Assembly: GCA_022824945.1 (NCBI GenBank)
Contig: JAJDYX010000015.1
Span: 186,001 to 250,000 of the forward strand
DNA from: Candidatus Latescibacterota bacterium
Lineage (GTDB): Bacteria; Latescibacterota; UBA2968
Length of the DNA: 64,000 nucleotides
Direction: 5' to 3'
Of this stretch, positions 24,163-33,106 are shown piece after piece. How positions within the stretch are numbered: position 1 is the stretch's first letter; every line of letters begins with the position of its first letter. The translations under genes were made by a program, and so were the position numbers. The notes under the pieces are model-generated. The model did not search any database. It was given only the letters and a program-made list of their open reading frames with translations, and had not been told where the DNA came from.

Positions 24163-27100
24163 TTACTGCCGCCGCGTTTCAATCCACTCGTATATTACTG
24201 GCAGCAACACAAGTGTCAGCAAAGTGGAAGTGATCAAACCACCGACCACCACCGAAGCGAGCGGACGCTGCGTTTCGGCACCAACACCCGTCGCCAACAA
24301 CAAAGGCACCAATCCGAGAATGGACGTACTCGCCGTCATCAAAACGGGGCGCAAACGCAACTCCGCCCCTCGTCGCACTGCCTCTGCGACACCGAGTCCT
24401 TTTTCGCGCAACTCATTGATAAAACTCACCAGCACAATGCCATTCAACATCGCCACGCCAAAAACCGCGATAAATCCAATCGCAGAGGGCACCGACACGT
24501 ATTGCCCACTGATAAAAAGGACCACCATCCCTCCAATTGCTGCAAACGGCACATTGGCAATAATCAGCGCGGCGTACTTAACCGAATTAAATGCAGTATA
24601 GAGCAATACAAAAATAAAAAAGATCGTCAATGGCACGATCACCGACAAACGCGCCAACGCCCGCTGTTGATTCTCAAACGCGCCACCCCACTCGATCCAA
24701 TAGCCCGGAGGCAAATCAATCTGTGCATCGATAGCCGCATTGGCATCGCGCACAAAACCATCGACATCGCGCCCTCGCACATCCATCTGGATCACAGCGT
24801 AACGCTGCAATTGCTCGCGGCGCACAAAAGAGTAGCCTTCCGCAACGCTGACATCTGCAACAGTCGCAAGAGGAACAATCGCCCCATCGCTTGTCTTCAA
24901 TGGAATGCGCTGAATCGACTGCACCGACGCCTTTGATCGGTCATCAAATCGCGCCGTAATATCAAAGCGCCGCACGCCGTCAATCATGGTCGTGACCGGC
25001 TCATTGCCAATGCCGGTGCGGACAACGGACAACACATCGTCTGCATTCACCCCAAACCGGGCGAGTTGCTCGCGCTTGACCTGAATGCGGATCTGCGGCT
25101 TGCCGACATTGGCCTCAATCGAGAGATCCGCGACACCCTCAACTTCGGCAATGACATCTTTGACCTCCTCGCTCAACTGATCGAGCACTGCCAGATCCTC
25201 ACCGTAAATCTTGGCGGCAAGCGTGGCGCGAACCCCCGAGATCAGTTCCTCTACGCGCATCTGAATCGGCTGGGTAAAAGCGATAACAGCCGACGGTACC
25301 ACCACTTCCAACTCCTCGCGCATGGCCTCGGCAAGGGCCTGGATATCGCGGTCTCCGGGCCATTCGCTCTCGGGCTTGAGTGCCGTATAAATCTCCATAT
25401 AATTGGCGTCGGCTGTTTCGCCTTTCTCAGCACGACCGATCATTGCCACCGTGGTTTCGACCTCTGGAAACTTCGACAGCGCGTTCTCGATATCCTTGGA
25501 AATCTCAATTGAATGCTGGAGCGAAGCCGAAGGTATCGAAGTCACGCGCCACATAATCGACCCTTCCTGCAGTTGCGGCATGAACTCTTTCCCAAGAAAG
25601 GGGAACAGTGCCATGCTCGCAACGAGCAAACCCACGGCACAGCCAAATACTACTTTTCTATTCACCAGAGACCAGGAAAGCAAGGATAGATAGCGCGGTT
25701 TAATGACACGTATGAGCCATGTTTCGCGTTCTCTTTGCGGTTTTAATAACAAAGCCGCAAGCACGGGAATCAGGGTCAACGCGAGCAATAAACTGCCACC
25801 CATGGCAAACGTGATATTAAACGCCATCGGCTTGAACAGCTTGCCCTCCAGTCCCTCGAGCGCAAACAAAGGCAGAAATACCACCACAATAATCAAGATG
25901 GCAAAGGTCATCGGATTCACGACTTCGCGAGCAGCAGCCAATACCGCATCCGTGCGGTTGACCTCCTCCGTCTCTGCCCTGCGTTCTGCCATAACGCGAA
26001 ATGAATTCTCCACGACGACCACTGCACCATCGACAATCATGCCAATACCAATGGCGAGGCCGGCAAGTGACATGAGATTGGCCGAAAGGCCCGCTTCATC
26101 CATGAACACAAATGCAATGAGCATCGTGAGCGGAATAGAGACAATCACAACCACTGCTGGTCGCCATTCGCCGAGAAACAAAAACAGAATAACACCCACC
26201 AGAAGCGCGCCTTGAAATAGTGCATTCGTAGCCGTACCCACTGCCTCTTCAACGAGATCGGTACGCTCGTAAATGGGTCGCAGAACAACGCCCTCTGGCA
26301 GCGACTGATCGATAATAGCGACCTTTTCCTTCGTCGCTTCAACCACCCGGGCGGCATTCTCACCGATGCGCGAGAGCACCATCCCGAGGACGACTTCCTT
26401 GCCATCGCGTGTCACAGCACCAAAACGGAGTGCGCCCCCCTGGCGGATATCGGCGATATCGCGCAAATATACCGGCGCACCGCCTTCGACCTTAACCACC
26501 ATATCGCCGATGTCCCGCTCGTTTCTGACCAGACCCAGGCCGCGCACGAGGTATTGCTCTGAACCGAGATTAACGTATTGACCGCCAACCTGGCGGTTAT
26601 TGGCCTCAATCACTTCCATGACATCGGTGAAAGTCAGATCGTATTTGATGAGACTCAGAGGATCCATAACAACCTGAAATTGTCGCTCCTGGCCCCCCCA
26701 TGAAATGACATCATCAACGCCGGAGGCCGTTCGCAAGATCAAACGTACATTCCAGTCGTGCAACGTCCGCAAATCCATATCGGTAATCGCCGCATTGAGC
26801 TTCTCATCCGCCCGTTCCAGTGTGTACCAGAAAACCTGACCGAGTCCGGACGAATTGGGACCCATCTCGGGCGTGCCATAACCTTCTGGGATGCGCTCCC
26901 CTACCTCCTGCAACCGCTCCATCACGAGACGTCGCGCAAAGTAGATATCCATATCGTCTTCAAAATAGACCGCGACATAGGACAAGCCGAAGAGACTCAC
27001 AGAGCGTATCTCTTTCACCTTCGGCAACCCGGCCATACTGGACTCGATGGGAAAAGTGAGAAGTTGCTCCACATCCTCAGCGGCAAGCCCGGGAGACTCG

Positions 27101-27252
27101 GTATAGATATTGACCTGAGTGGGCGTCACATCTGGAAATGCATCGATCGGCACGGTTACAACCGCGCGCCAACCCAAAAAAGCCACGATTCCAAAGGCAA
27201 TCAACACCAGGAATTTATAGCGCAGAGAAGTATTTACCAGTGCTTCCAACAT
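24163..27252 (-). CDS. CusA/CzcA-type heavy-metal RND efflux pump
   Basis: A 1029-residue inner-membrane proton antiporter of the HME-RND family, full length with 12 predicted helices and two large periplasmic domains (about 30-335 and 560-860). Landmarks are VPIDAFPDVTPTQVNIYTESPG near the N-terminus, TVAMIGRAEKGETADANYMEIY, and the helix IV region LAIGIGMIVDGAVVVVENSF (about 397-416) with the acidic residues used for proton transfer. The AIGIG lead-in differs from the DFG form of classic CzcA, so metal specificity (Zn/Co/Cd versus Cu/Ag) cannot be fixed by eye. ATG 27252 has AGGAG 6 nt upstream, 9 bp after the adaptor stop. It forms a tripartite pump with its neighbours. Confidence 0.95.
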   Translation of the reverse strand: MLEALVNTSLRYKFLVLIAFGIVAFLGWRAVVTVPIDAFPDVTPTQVNIYTESPGLAAEDVEQLLTFPIESSMAGLPKVKEIRSVSLFGLSYVAVYFEDDMDIYFARRLVMERLQEVGERIPEGYGTPEMGPNSSGLGQVFWYTLERADEKLNAAITDMDLRTLHDWNVRLILRTASGVDDVISWGGQERQFQVVMDPLSLIKYDLTFTDVMEVIEANNRQVGGQYVNLGSEQYLVRGLGLVRNERDIGDMVVKVEGGAPVYLRDIADIRQGGALRFGAVTRDGKEVVLGMVLSRIGENAARVVEATKEKVAIIDQSLPEGVVLRPIYERTDLVEEAVGTATNALFQGALLVGVILFLFLGEWRPAVVVIVSIPLTMLIAFVFMDEAGLSANLMSLAGLAIGIGMIVDGAVVVVENSFRVMAERRAETEEVNRTDAVLAAAREVVNPMTFAILIIVVVFLPLFALEGLEGKLFKPMAFNITFAMGGSLLLALTLIPVLAALLLKPQRERETWLIRVIKPRYLSLLSWSLVNRKVVFGCAVGLLVASMALFPFLGKEFMPQLQEGSIMWRVTSIPSASLQHSIEISKDIENALSKFPEVETTVAMIGRAEKGETADANYMEIYTALKPESEWPGDRDIQALAEAMREELEVVVPSAVIAFTQPIQMRVEELISGVRATLAAKIYGEDLAVLDQLSEEVKDVIAEVEGVADLSIEANVGKPQIRIQVKREQLARFGVNADDVLSVVRTGIGNEPVTTMIDGVRRFDITARFDDRSKASVQSIQRIPLKTSDGAIVPLATVADVSVAEGYSFVRREQLQRYAVIQMDVRGRDVDGFVRDANAAIDAQIDLPPGYWIEWGGAFENQQRALARLSVIVPLTIFFIFVLLYTAFNSVKYAALIIANVPFAAIGGMVVLFISGQYVSVPSAIGFIAVFGVAMLNGIVLVSFINELREKGLGVAEAVRRGAELRLRPVLMTASTSILGLVPLLLATGVGAETQRPLASVVVGGLITSTLLTLVLLPVIYEWIETRRQ

Positions 27253-27261
27253 GCAGTTCTC

Positions 27262-28365
27262 CTAATGTACATGACCTGCGCCAAGCGAAGACTTGAGCAT
27301 CAATGACTTGAGGTGGAAAACACCAGTCACGGCGATCTCTTCACCTGCAATAAGCCCGCTGCGAACGACCGTCCACTCGCCCACTGTGGAACCAACCTCA
27401 ACAGCCTCGGCATGGAATTCATGTCCGTCCTCGATCTTGAATACAGTCGGTGAGCCTTTGACCATTATCAATGCCGCACTCGGCACAGCGAGTACTGGTG
27501 CGCGCGTTCCGGTGACAACCTCTACTTCGACAAACTGACCCGAATGCAAGCGATGAGCCTTATTGGGCACTTCAATGCGCAAGCCCTGAGTTCGGACCTT
27601 TTCGTCGAGGTGGTGATGGAGTTGAATGACTGTGCCTGGAAACCAGTTGATACCATCGGGGATAACCCGCACATTGGCTCCAATACCGATTTCGGATGAC
27701 GCGGTCAGCACCATATGTGCTTTCACCCACATCACCGACTCGTCGCTGATACTAATGAGTACCCGGCCAGGCTCGATCAATTCGCCGACAATAAAATCGT
27801 CCTGTAGCACCGTGCCCGCCTGTGAGGCGAGCAAGTCAAAGGTACCGGTCGCTTTGCTGGCGTCTCCCGATTGAATAAGTGCCTCTGCCTGAGCCAGAGT
27901 CATACCATAAGCGAGTACTTTGGCAAGAGCCTGTTGTTGTGCAACATGCGCTTCGGTATAGCGCTGCTCAGACACGGCCTGCCGACCGAGGGTCTTGACG
28001 CGTTGCCATTCTCGATTCGCGACAATCAATGCCCCTTGCGCTTCAGCCATCTCAACACTCGAGAGCGCCACCAGACGTTGACCGACTTCGACTTCATCGC
28101 CGAGTTTTGCATGACGCGCCACAACCTGTGCTGTAATGCGCGGGGTAACGAGCACAGACCGGTACGCGTTGATCACGACCTCGCCCGGAATCCGCAGGGT
28201 CTCGTTGAGCGCACGCGGTTCAACCGTGCCAATAGCAATACCCGCCGCACGCTGTTCTTCTGCGCTCAGCTCAATTGCGGTGCCCTCATGGCCCTCCTCC
28301 TCGGCATACACCGGTTGGATCAGTATCAAACACAGACACACCGCCCAAAATTTCAACATCGTCAT
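27262..28365 (-). CDS. RND periplasmic adaptor subunit (CusB/CzcB family)
   Basis: A 367-residue membrane fusion protein. An N-terminal signal sequence (MTMLKFWAVCLCLILIQPVYA) is followed by the barrel-sandwich hybrid (RIPGEVVINAYRSVLVTPRITAQVV), a long alpha hairpin (about 80-150), a second lipoyl half (FDLLASQAGTVLQDDFIVGELI), and beta-barrel and membrane-proximal domains. His-containing tail GAGHVH may bind metal. ATG 28365, with GGAGG 5 nt upstream, is preferred over 28404. It lies 35 bp downstream of the TolC-type gene and 9 bp upstream of the RND gene. Confidence 0.92.
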   Translation of the reverse strand: MTMLKFWAVCLCLILIQPVYAEEEGHEGTAIELSAEEQRAAGIAIGTVEPRALNETLRIPGEVVINAYRSVLVTPRITAQVVARHAKLGDEVEVGQRLVALSSVEMAEAQGALIVANREWQRVKTLGRQAVSEQRYTEAHVAQQQALAKVLAYGMTLAQAEALIQSGDASKATGTFDLLASQAGTVLQDDFIVGELIEPGRVLISISDESVMWVKAHMVLTASSEIGIGANVRVIPDGINWFPGTVIQLHHHLDEKVRTQGLRIEVPNKAHRLHSGQFVEVEVVTGTRAPVLAVPSAALIMVKGSPTVFKIEDGHEFHAEAVEVGSTVGEWTVVRSGLIAGEEIAVTGVFHLKSLMLKSSLGAGHVH

Positions 28366-28400
28366 CAGGGCCTCCAATGCGATTCTTTGTGTGTTGTAAT

Positions 28401-29654
28401 TCATTTAAGACCGAGCCAGACGTCCACCTGACCCGATGCGCGGAGCCACTCGAACCAGGCCTGCCAGACCTGACCGTGCAGATCAAGGGTACTCTCTTGT
28501 ATATCCAGGGTCTCCCCCAATTGCCCAAAATAGTCGGCCATATCCATATCCCCAGCCTGCCAGAGTCGGCGCAGTTGCTCGCTTTGTCGGTCCAGGCTTT
28601 TCCGCCCCATCTGTTCCCACTCGTCCCAGGCACTGCGCGATAACTCATAGCGCTCTGCCGCACTGGTCAGAAAAGCCTGCGCCATCTGCATCGCATCATC
28701 GGCGAGTTGCTGCGCCTGGACGCGCTCTGCCATAGCCTCGGTAACTTCATGTGTAAAGCGGTTCCGAATCGGAAGCGGAATGGACAGACCCAAACCGATC
28801 AACCTTTCGCCATCTTCGTATCCGCCGGTAAAATTCAGCGTCAGGTCTGGAAGCCGTTCGCGTCGTCTCAGTTTCACAACAGCGTCAGCCGCGTCGGTCC
28901 GGTGCCGCGCGGCTACAACCCCGGGTAATGTCTGCACCAGAGCCTGTGTATCAGCGCCTTGCTCAATTACCTCCGGTAGTTTTTCGGGAAGAGAGGGCCA
29001 CTGCGCCTCGGGGGTTCGCGGGCCGAGGCTGTACACCGCTTGCCGCGCTTCGGCCAGATCTGCAGCCGTCATCGCTTTTTGAATACGCGCCTCAGTCAAG
29101 GAGAGGAGAGCCTGGTCGAGTTCTATCTGGTCTAACTCGCCGACCTCAAACCGGCGCTGCGCCAACATCGCAAACTCCTCCATCAACTGCTGGCGCGTCT
29201 CGGCCAGCCGATGGCGTTCAAAGCCTGTCTGGTATTGCGCGAGACCATTGAGCAAATCTACCGCAACCGTCCATTGGACATCCAGATACTCCGCCTCGGC
29301 AACGAGACGATCCAACTCCGCCACTGCGGTACGCGCCTTGCCTTTGCCGCCCCAGTCCAGCGTCTGACTAATCGATAGTGTGCGTATCCTGGCTTGTGCA
29401 TTCTCAGCGTCCAGCGACAACTCGGGATTGTAAAGAGCGCGCGCCGCAGCATCCCTGAGCGCACCACTCGCTTCTAAACCCGCGCGTGCCGCCTGCACGC
29501 GATGATTGGAATCAACCACAGCTTGCACAAAACGCGTTAACGCGACACTGGCCCGGGCATCTCCCAGCACCGTTGTCTCGGCGACCAGTGTCGTCCATGA
29601 CATCAATATCAGGCCACACAATATGAAGACGTATCGATAACATAATTTTGGCAT
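28401..29654 (-). CDS. TolC-type outer-membrane efflux protein (CusC/CzcC family)
   Basis: A 417-residue outer-membrane channel with signal peptide (MPKLCYRYVFILCGLILMSWTTLVAE). The two outer-membrane-efflux repeats are visible as ALTRFVQAVVDSNHRVQAARAGLEA...NPELSLD and, after about residue 220, VAARHRTDAADAVVKLRRRERLPDLTLNFTGGYEDGE. Typical coiled-coil segments (ARIQKAMTAADLAEARQAV, SRSAWDEWEQMGRKSLDRQSEQ) follow. ATG 29654, with AGGAGG 7 nt upstream, is preferred over TTG 29657. It is the first gene of the metal operon, downstream of the promoter at 29727-29755. Confidence 0.92.
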   Translation of the reverse strand: MPKLCYRYVFILCGLILMSWTTLVAETTVLGDARASVALTRFVQAVVDSNHRVQAARAGLEASGALRDAAARALYNPELSLDAENAQARIRTLSISQTLDWGGKGKARTAVAELDRLVAEAEYLDVQWTVAVDLLNGLAQYQTGFERHRLAETRQQLMEEFAMLAQRRFEVGELDQIELDQALLSLTEARIQKAMTAADLAEARQAVYSLGPRTPEAQWPSLPEKLPEVIEQGADTQALVQTLPGVVAARHRTDAADAVVKLRRRERLPDLTLNFTGGYEDGERLIGLGLSIPLPIRNRFTHEVTEAMAERVQAQQLADDAMQMAQAFLTSAAERYELSRSAWDEWEQMGRKSLDRQSEQLRRLWQAGDMDMADYFGQLGETLDIQESTLDLHGQVWQAWFEWLRASGQVDVWLGLK

Positions 29655-29726
29655 CAATCATCCTCCTGGCGGCTAAATGCACGCGTATGATACTTAGGCG
29701 ATATGTCTTTCCGTCTAAAAAGCATA

Positions 29727-29755
29727 ATTATATACCCAAATTAGCCAATAGTCTA
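29727..29755 (-). promoter_or_regulatory. Promoter of the metal efflux operon
   Basis: On the minus strand TAGACT (29755-29750) and a perfect TATAAT (29732-29727) are spaced by 17 bases, 73 bp upstream of the TolC-type start. CAAATT and AATTTG arms bracket the region imperfectly. No regulator gene is adjacent. Confidence 0.6.
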
Positions 29756-29773
29756 TAAACAATTTGTAAAAAA

Positions 29774-31156
29774 TTAAATCTGATGCATCTTCCAATGTCC
29801 CTGGGCAAACTTGCGAACGGTAAGCGCGCCCTGTACAATACTATAAACAATGAGCGCGGCCCATATCCCGTAAATATCAAACCCAAGCGTAAACCCCAGA
29901 ACATAGGCGACGGGCAGGCGAACGAGCCATTGGGCAATCAGAGTATAATACATCGGAGGCATCGTATCGCCGGCACCTCTGAGACTCCCGCTACTCGTAT
30001 TGGCGGCACACAAAAATGGTTCGGCAATGACCATCGCATAAAGGTAGATAACACCGATGCCGATCACCTCCTGTGCATCGGTAAAAAACGACATGAAAAA
30101 CCCCGCAAACACCACGGCGGGCAGTGACAGGGCAATATTGGTCACAACAGAAATAAAGAGAATAGTCCAACCGTGGCGCTCTGCACCAGCGGGCTCTTTC
30201 GCCCCCAAATGCTGCCCCACCATAGCCGTTGCAACCGTGCCAAAAGCCAGCCCGGTTCGCCGCAAAATGTGTTCCACTTGATTCCCAATCGCATACGCCG
30301 CAACCGCAGTTGTAGATAATGAGGACATTGCAATAAATTTGAGATAAACCACACCTGAGCCATTGCGCAAAATCCCCTGAAGCCCGGAAGGAACACCAAT
30401 CTTGAGAATGCGCCGCGCAACATCCCAGTTAAATCGGTAGGACGTATCGGGCAAAAGCGCGAGCGCAAAACGCCCGCTATAAAGACATCCAAGCCCGATC
30501 AAAGTTGCCGCACTGCGCCCCAAAAGACCGCCCACAGCAGCCCCCACAACACCCAATGCCGGCAAACCCCAGTGACCAAAAATGAGGAGATAACACATTA
30601 CAATTTGAATGCTACTACTGATCAAACTCAGATAAAAAGGCGTGCGCGTATCCCCAGCACCCTGAAAGCAACTCGCAATCGCGCGATTCAGCGTCATAAA
30701 AGGAACGCCCAAAAAGAAAACCTGTAAATACGGCGTACCCAGTGCCGCCACCTCGGAATCAGAGGTCATCGCCGGAATCAAAAAAGGCGAAAGAGCCAAA
30801 CTGCCCAGACCAAAAGCAATACTAAACAAAAAAAGCAGGGAAAACGCCTGCTTCGCCGCTGCGCTGGCTTCGCGCATAGAATCCGCACCAATCGCCTGTG
30901 CGACCATCGTCAGTGCGCCTCTCGAAATGGACATCATCGCAGTGAAGAGCACGCGCGTAAATACCTGGGCAATACCCACCGCAGAAAGAGCTACGGGACC
31001 GAGCTTCCCGATCATAAAGAGTTGCGCCATATACACAGCCGTCTCGATCATGCCTCCCCCAGCAACGGGTAAGGTCATCCAGAGGACCTTACTGGTTAGC
31101 GAAAGATCGACTTTGCGCTCGGTGGATTCTACTGTCGTTTTGAGTGGTTTGGACAT
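29774..31156 (-). CDS. MATE family efflux transporter
   Basis: A 460-residue multidrug-and-toxin extrusion family protein with 12 predicted helices in two six-helix bundles. Family segments include LPVAGGGMIETAVYMAQLFMIGKLG, AVGIAQVFTR, CFQGAGDTRTPFYLSL and, in the second half, GNQVEHILRRTGLAFGTVATAMVGQHLGA and SLRGAGDTMPPMYY. The start overlaps the ABC ATPase gene by 28 bp on the same strand, an unusually long coding overlap, so the two are probably co-expressed. Substrate could be a drug-like compound or a metabolite exported with sugar uptake; the sequence does not tell. Confidence 0.92.
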   Translation of the reverse strand: MSKPLKTTVESTERKVDLSLTSKVLWMTLPVAGGGMIETAVYMAQLFMIGKLGPVALSAVGIAQVFTRVLFTAMMSISRGALTMVAQAIGADSMREASAAAKQAFSLLFLFSIAFGLGSLALSPFLIPAMTSDSEVAALGTPYLQVFFLGVPFMTLNRAIASCFQGAGDTRTPFYLSLISSSIQIVMCYLLIFGHWGLPALGVVGAAVGGLLGRSAATLIGLGCLYSGRFALALLPDTSYRFNWDVARRILKIGVPSGLQGILRNGSGVVYLKFIAMSSLSTTAVAAYAIGNQVEHILRRTGLAFGTVATAMVGQHLGAKEPAGAERHGWTILFISVVTNIALSLPAVVFAGFFMSFFTDAQEVIGIGVIYLYAMVIAEPFLCAANTSSGSLRGAGDTMPPMYYTLIAQWLVRLPVAYVLGFTLGFDIYGIWAALIVYSIVQGALTVRKFAQGHWKMHQI

Positions 31157-31911
31157 GGAATTAAAAGATGTTCGGGAATACCCTGCCCCATCACCATAGC
31201 TGCGATATCGTCCTGCGTGACATCACAGATCGGAAAATCACCGACCTTTTCACCGTGGCTGAGAATAGTTGCCCGATCGGCAACTTCAAACACATGGGAA
31301 ATATTATGGGTAATAAAAATAACACCTATACCTTTTTCTTTAGCAGCCGCAATATAGCCCAGCACCTTGCGTGTTTCGCCAACGGAAAGCGCAGAAGTCG
31401 GCTCATCGAGAATGAGCACGCGAGAGCCAAAGTGAAGAGCGCGGGCGATGGCAATCGATTGCCGCTCGCCACCGGAAAGACGGGCAACGGATTCACCGGC
31501 GTTGCGAATGTGAATACCTATCTCACCCAGTGCCGCAGCCGCGCCTGTATCCATCGCTGCCTGGTCGCAAAGCGTGAACGGACCGACCTGCTTGACGAGT
31601 TCTCGCCCCAAATAAAAATTGCGCGAAATGCTCATACTCGGCACAAGCGCGAGATCCTGATAAACGGTCTCAATACCCAGATCTCGAGCATCCTGTGGTG
31701 AGTTAAATCGAATGACCTCGTCCCCAAAATACATATCGCCTTCGCTCGGCGGATAAACACCCGTAATCACCTTAATCAGCGTAGATTTGCCCGCCCCATT
31801 ATCGCCTAAAAGCGCGAGAACCTCACCATCCTCAAGCGTGAAATCAATGCCTTTCAGCGCGACAATATGCCCAAAGCGACGACCGATATTTTTTAACTCA
31901 AGTAAAACCAA
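31129..31911 (-). CDS. Sugar ABC transporter ATP-binding protein (FrcA/single-domain type)
   Basis: A 260-residue ABC ATPase with one nucleotide-binding domain: Walker A GDNGAGKST, Q-loop VYQDLALVPSMSISRNFYLG, signature LSGGERQSIAIARAL, Walker B VLILDEPTSAL and H-loop ITHNISHVFEVADR. Ribose-type importers usually have a double-domain ATPase of about 500 residues; the single-domain size here matches FrcA-like systems, in which two copies dimerise. A C-terminal tail of about 15 residues is basic and Pro-rich. Start is TTG 31911, with GAGG upstream. It completes the substrate-binding protein, permease, ATPase order, with a 9-bp gap after the permease. Confidence 0.92.
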   Translation of the reverse strand: MVLLELKNIGRRFGHIVALKGIDFTLEDGEVLALLGDNGAGKSTLIKVITGVYPPSEGDMYFGDEVIRFNSPQDARDLGIETVYQDLALVPSMSISRNFYLGRELVKQVGPFTLCDQAAMDTGAAAALGEIGIHIRNAGESVARLSGGERQSIAIARALHFGSRVLILDEPTSALSVGETRKVLGYIAAAKEKGIGVIFITHNISHVFEVADRATILSHGEKVGDFPICDVTQDDIAAMVMGQGIPEHLLIPCPNHSKRQ

Positions 31912-31919
31912 ATATAGCC

Positions 31920-33098
31920 TCAGCGTTCTTTCCGCACAAAATTGTTAATCACAACAGCCGCGATCATAATAGCGCCAATAGCCCCTCGAAAGGCATTGGA
32001 GGGAACCTGCATGAGAACAAGCCCCGTGCGCAACATGCCCGTCAGCGCAGTGCCAATAGCCGAACCGATCAGACTGCCATAACCCCCTGTGAGAAGCGTC
32101 CCGCCAATAACAACCGCGGCGATAACCTCAAGCTCCAGCCCCGTACCGCGCAATGGATCAACGCTCTTGAGGCGTGCGACCTGAATAATACCCGCAAGCG
32201 CGGCGAGAAAACCCGAAATGACAAAATTGGTTACGCGCACGCGGTCAATATGAATACCCTGCAAACGCGCCGCCTGGGCATTGCCTCCGGTGGCAAAAAC
32301 AGCGTTCCCAAAACGCGTTTGACTCAGCGCGATTGCAAAAACTGAAGTAAGCCCTATCCACCACAGAATGCTGGTGCGATAATTACCCGTCCCAATGCGC
32401 CCGTTGAGCGCGTCAAAAAAATCAATTTTAACCGGCATCAAAGGATGGGGTAAAAGTGCCTCGAAGACGAGATAAGCAAAACAAAGAAACGCGGCAACAA
32501 GCAGGATTTTGGACTTTATGGATTGATTTCTCGCCCGCCAGATATCCCGTGCTATCCATAAAACAACAAAAAAAAGTGCAAGCGTAAAAATGAAAACCAC
32601 GAGACCGGGCACTTCGAGAACTGGAGACTCGCGCGAATAGTCCGCATATCGAATAATGCGCCCCCCAGAAATAGCCGTAAGAGGAATGGCGCGATAAGCG
32701 AGCATCGTTCCCAGCGTAATAATAAAAGATGGAATACCCGTCGATATGAGAAGCAAGCCGTTGATCAGACCGAGCATACCGCCGACAATTAAACCAATTC
32801 CCGCCGCGAGTAAAATAGGTACACCATTTACAGTTGCATAGAGAAATGCGAGAGAAGACACCCCCAGAATAGAACCAACTGAAAGGTCAAATTCTCCAGA
32901 AATCATCAAAAGCGTAATACCGATAGCGAGGATGCCCGGCACAGCCTGACTATTGAGAATGGATGAAATCGCGCTATGGGAGAGAAATGTATCTGGCGTG
33001 GCGAGTGCGAAAACCAAAAATATAACAGAAAAACCCGCTGCAGCGCCAGCTTCTGGAGAGCGCGCAAGACGGGTGCGAATGGCGTCATAAGGCTTCAA
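31920..33098 (-). CDS. Sugar ABC transporter permease (RbsC/FrcC family)
   Basis: A 392-residue membrane protein of the BPD_transp_2 family with about 10 helices. Recognisable blocks are ILAIGITLLMISGEFDLSVGSILG, GLINGLLLISTGIPSFIITLGTML and NAVFATGGNAQAARLQGIHIDRVRVTNFVISGFLAALAGI, the last being the EAA-like ATPase-contact loop. C-terminal GTLLTGGYGSLIGSAIGTALTG is typical. TTG 33098 is the track start; the ribosome-binding site is weak. It is longer than ribose permeases (~320 residues) because of an inserted region of about 60 residues with one or two extra helices (about 160-225). Confidence 0.92.
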   Translation of the reverse strand: MKPYDAIRTRLARSPEAGAAAGFSVIFLVFALATPDTFLSHSAISSILNSQAVPGILAIGITLLMISGEFDLSVGSILGVSSLAFLYATVNGVPILLAAGIGLIVGGMLGLINGLLLISTGIPSFIITLGTMLAYRAIPLTAISGGRIIRYADYSRESPVLEVPGLVVFIFTLALFFVVLWIARDIWRARNQSIKSKILLVAAFLCFAYLVFEALLPHPLMPVKIDFFDALNGRIGTGNYRTSILWWIGLTSVFAIALSQTRFGNAVFATGGNAQAARLQGIHIDRVRVTNFVISGFLAALAGIIQVARLKSVDPLRGTGLELEVIAAVVIGGTLLTGGYGSLIGSAIGTALTGMLRTGLVLMQVPSNAFRGAIGAIMIAAVVINNFVRKER

Positions 33099-33106
33099 CA
33101 GAAATC

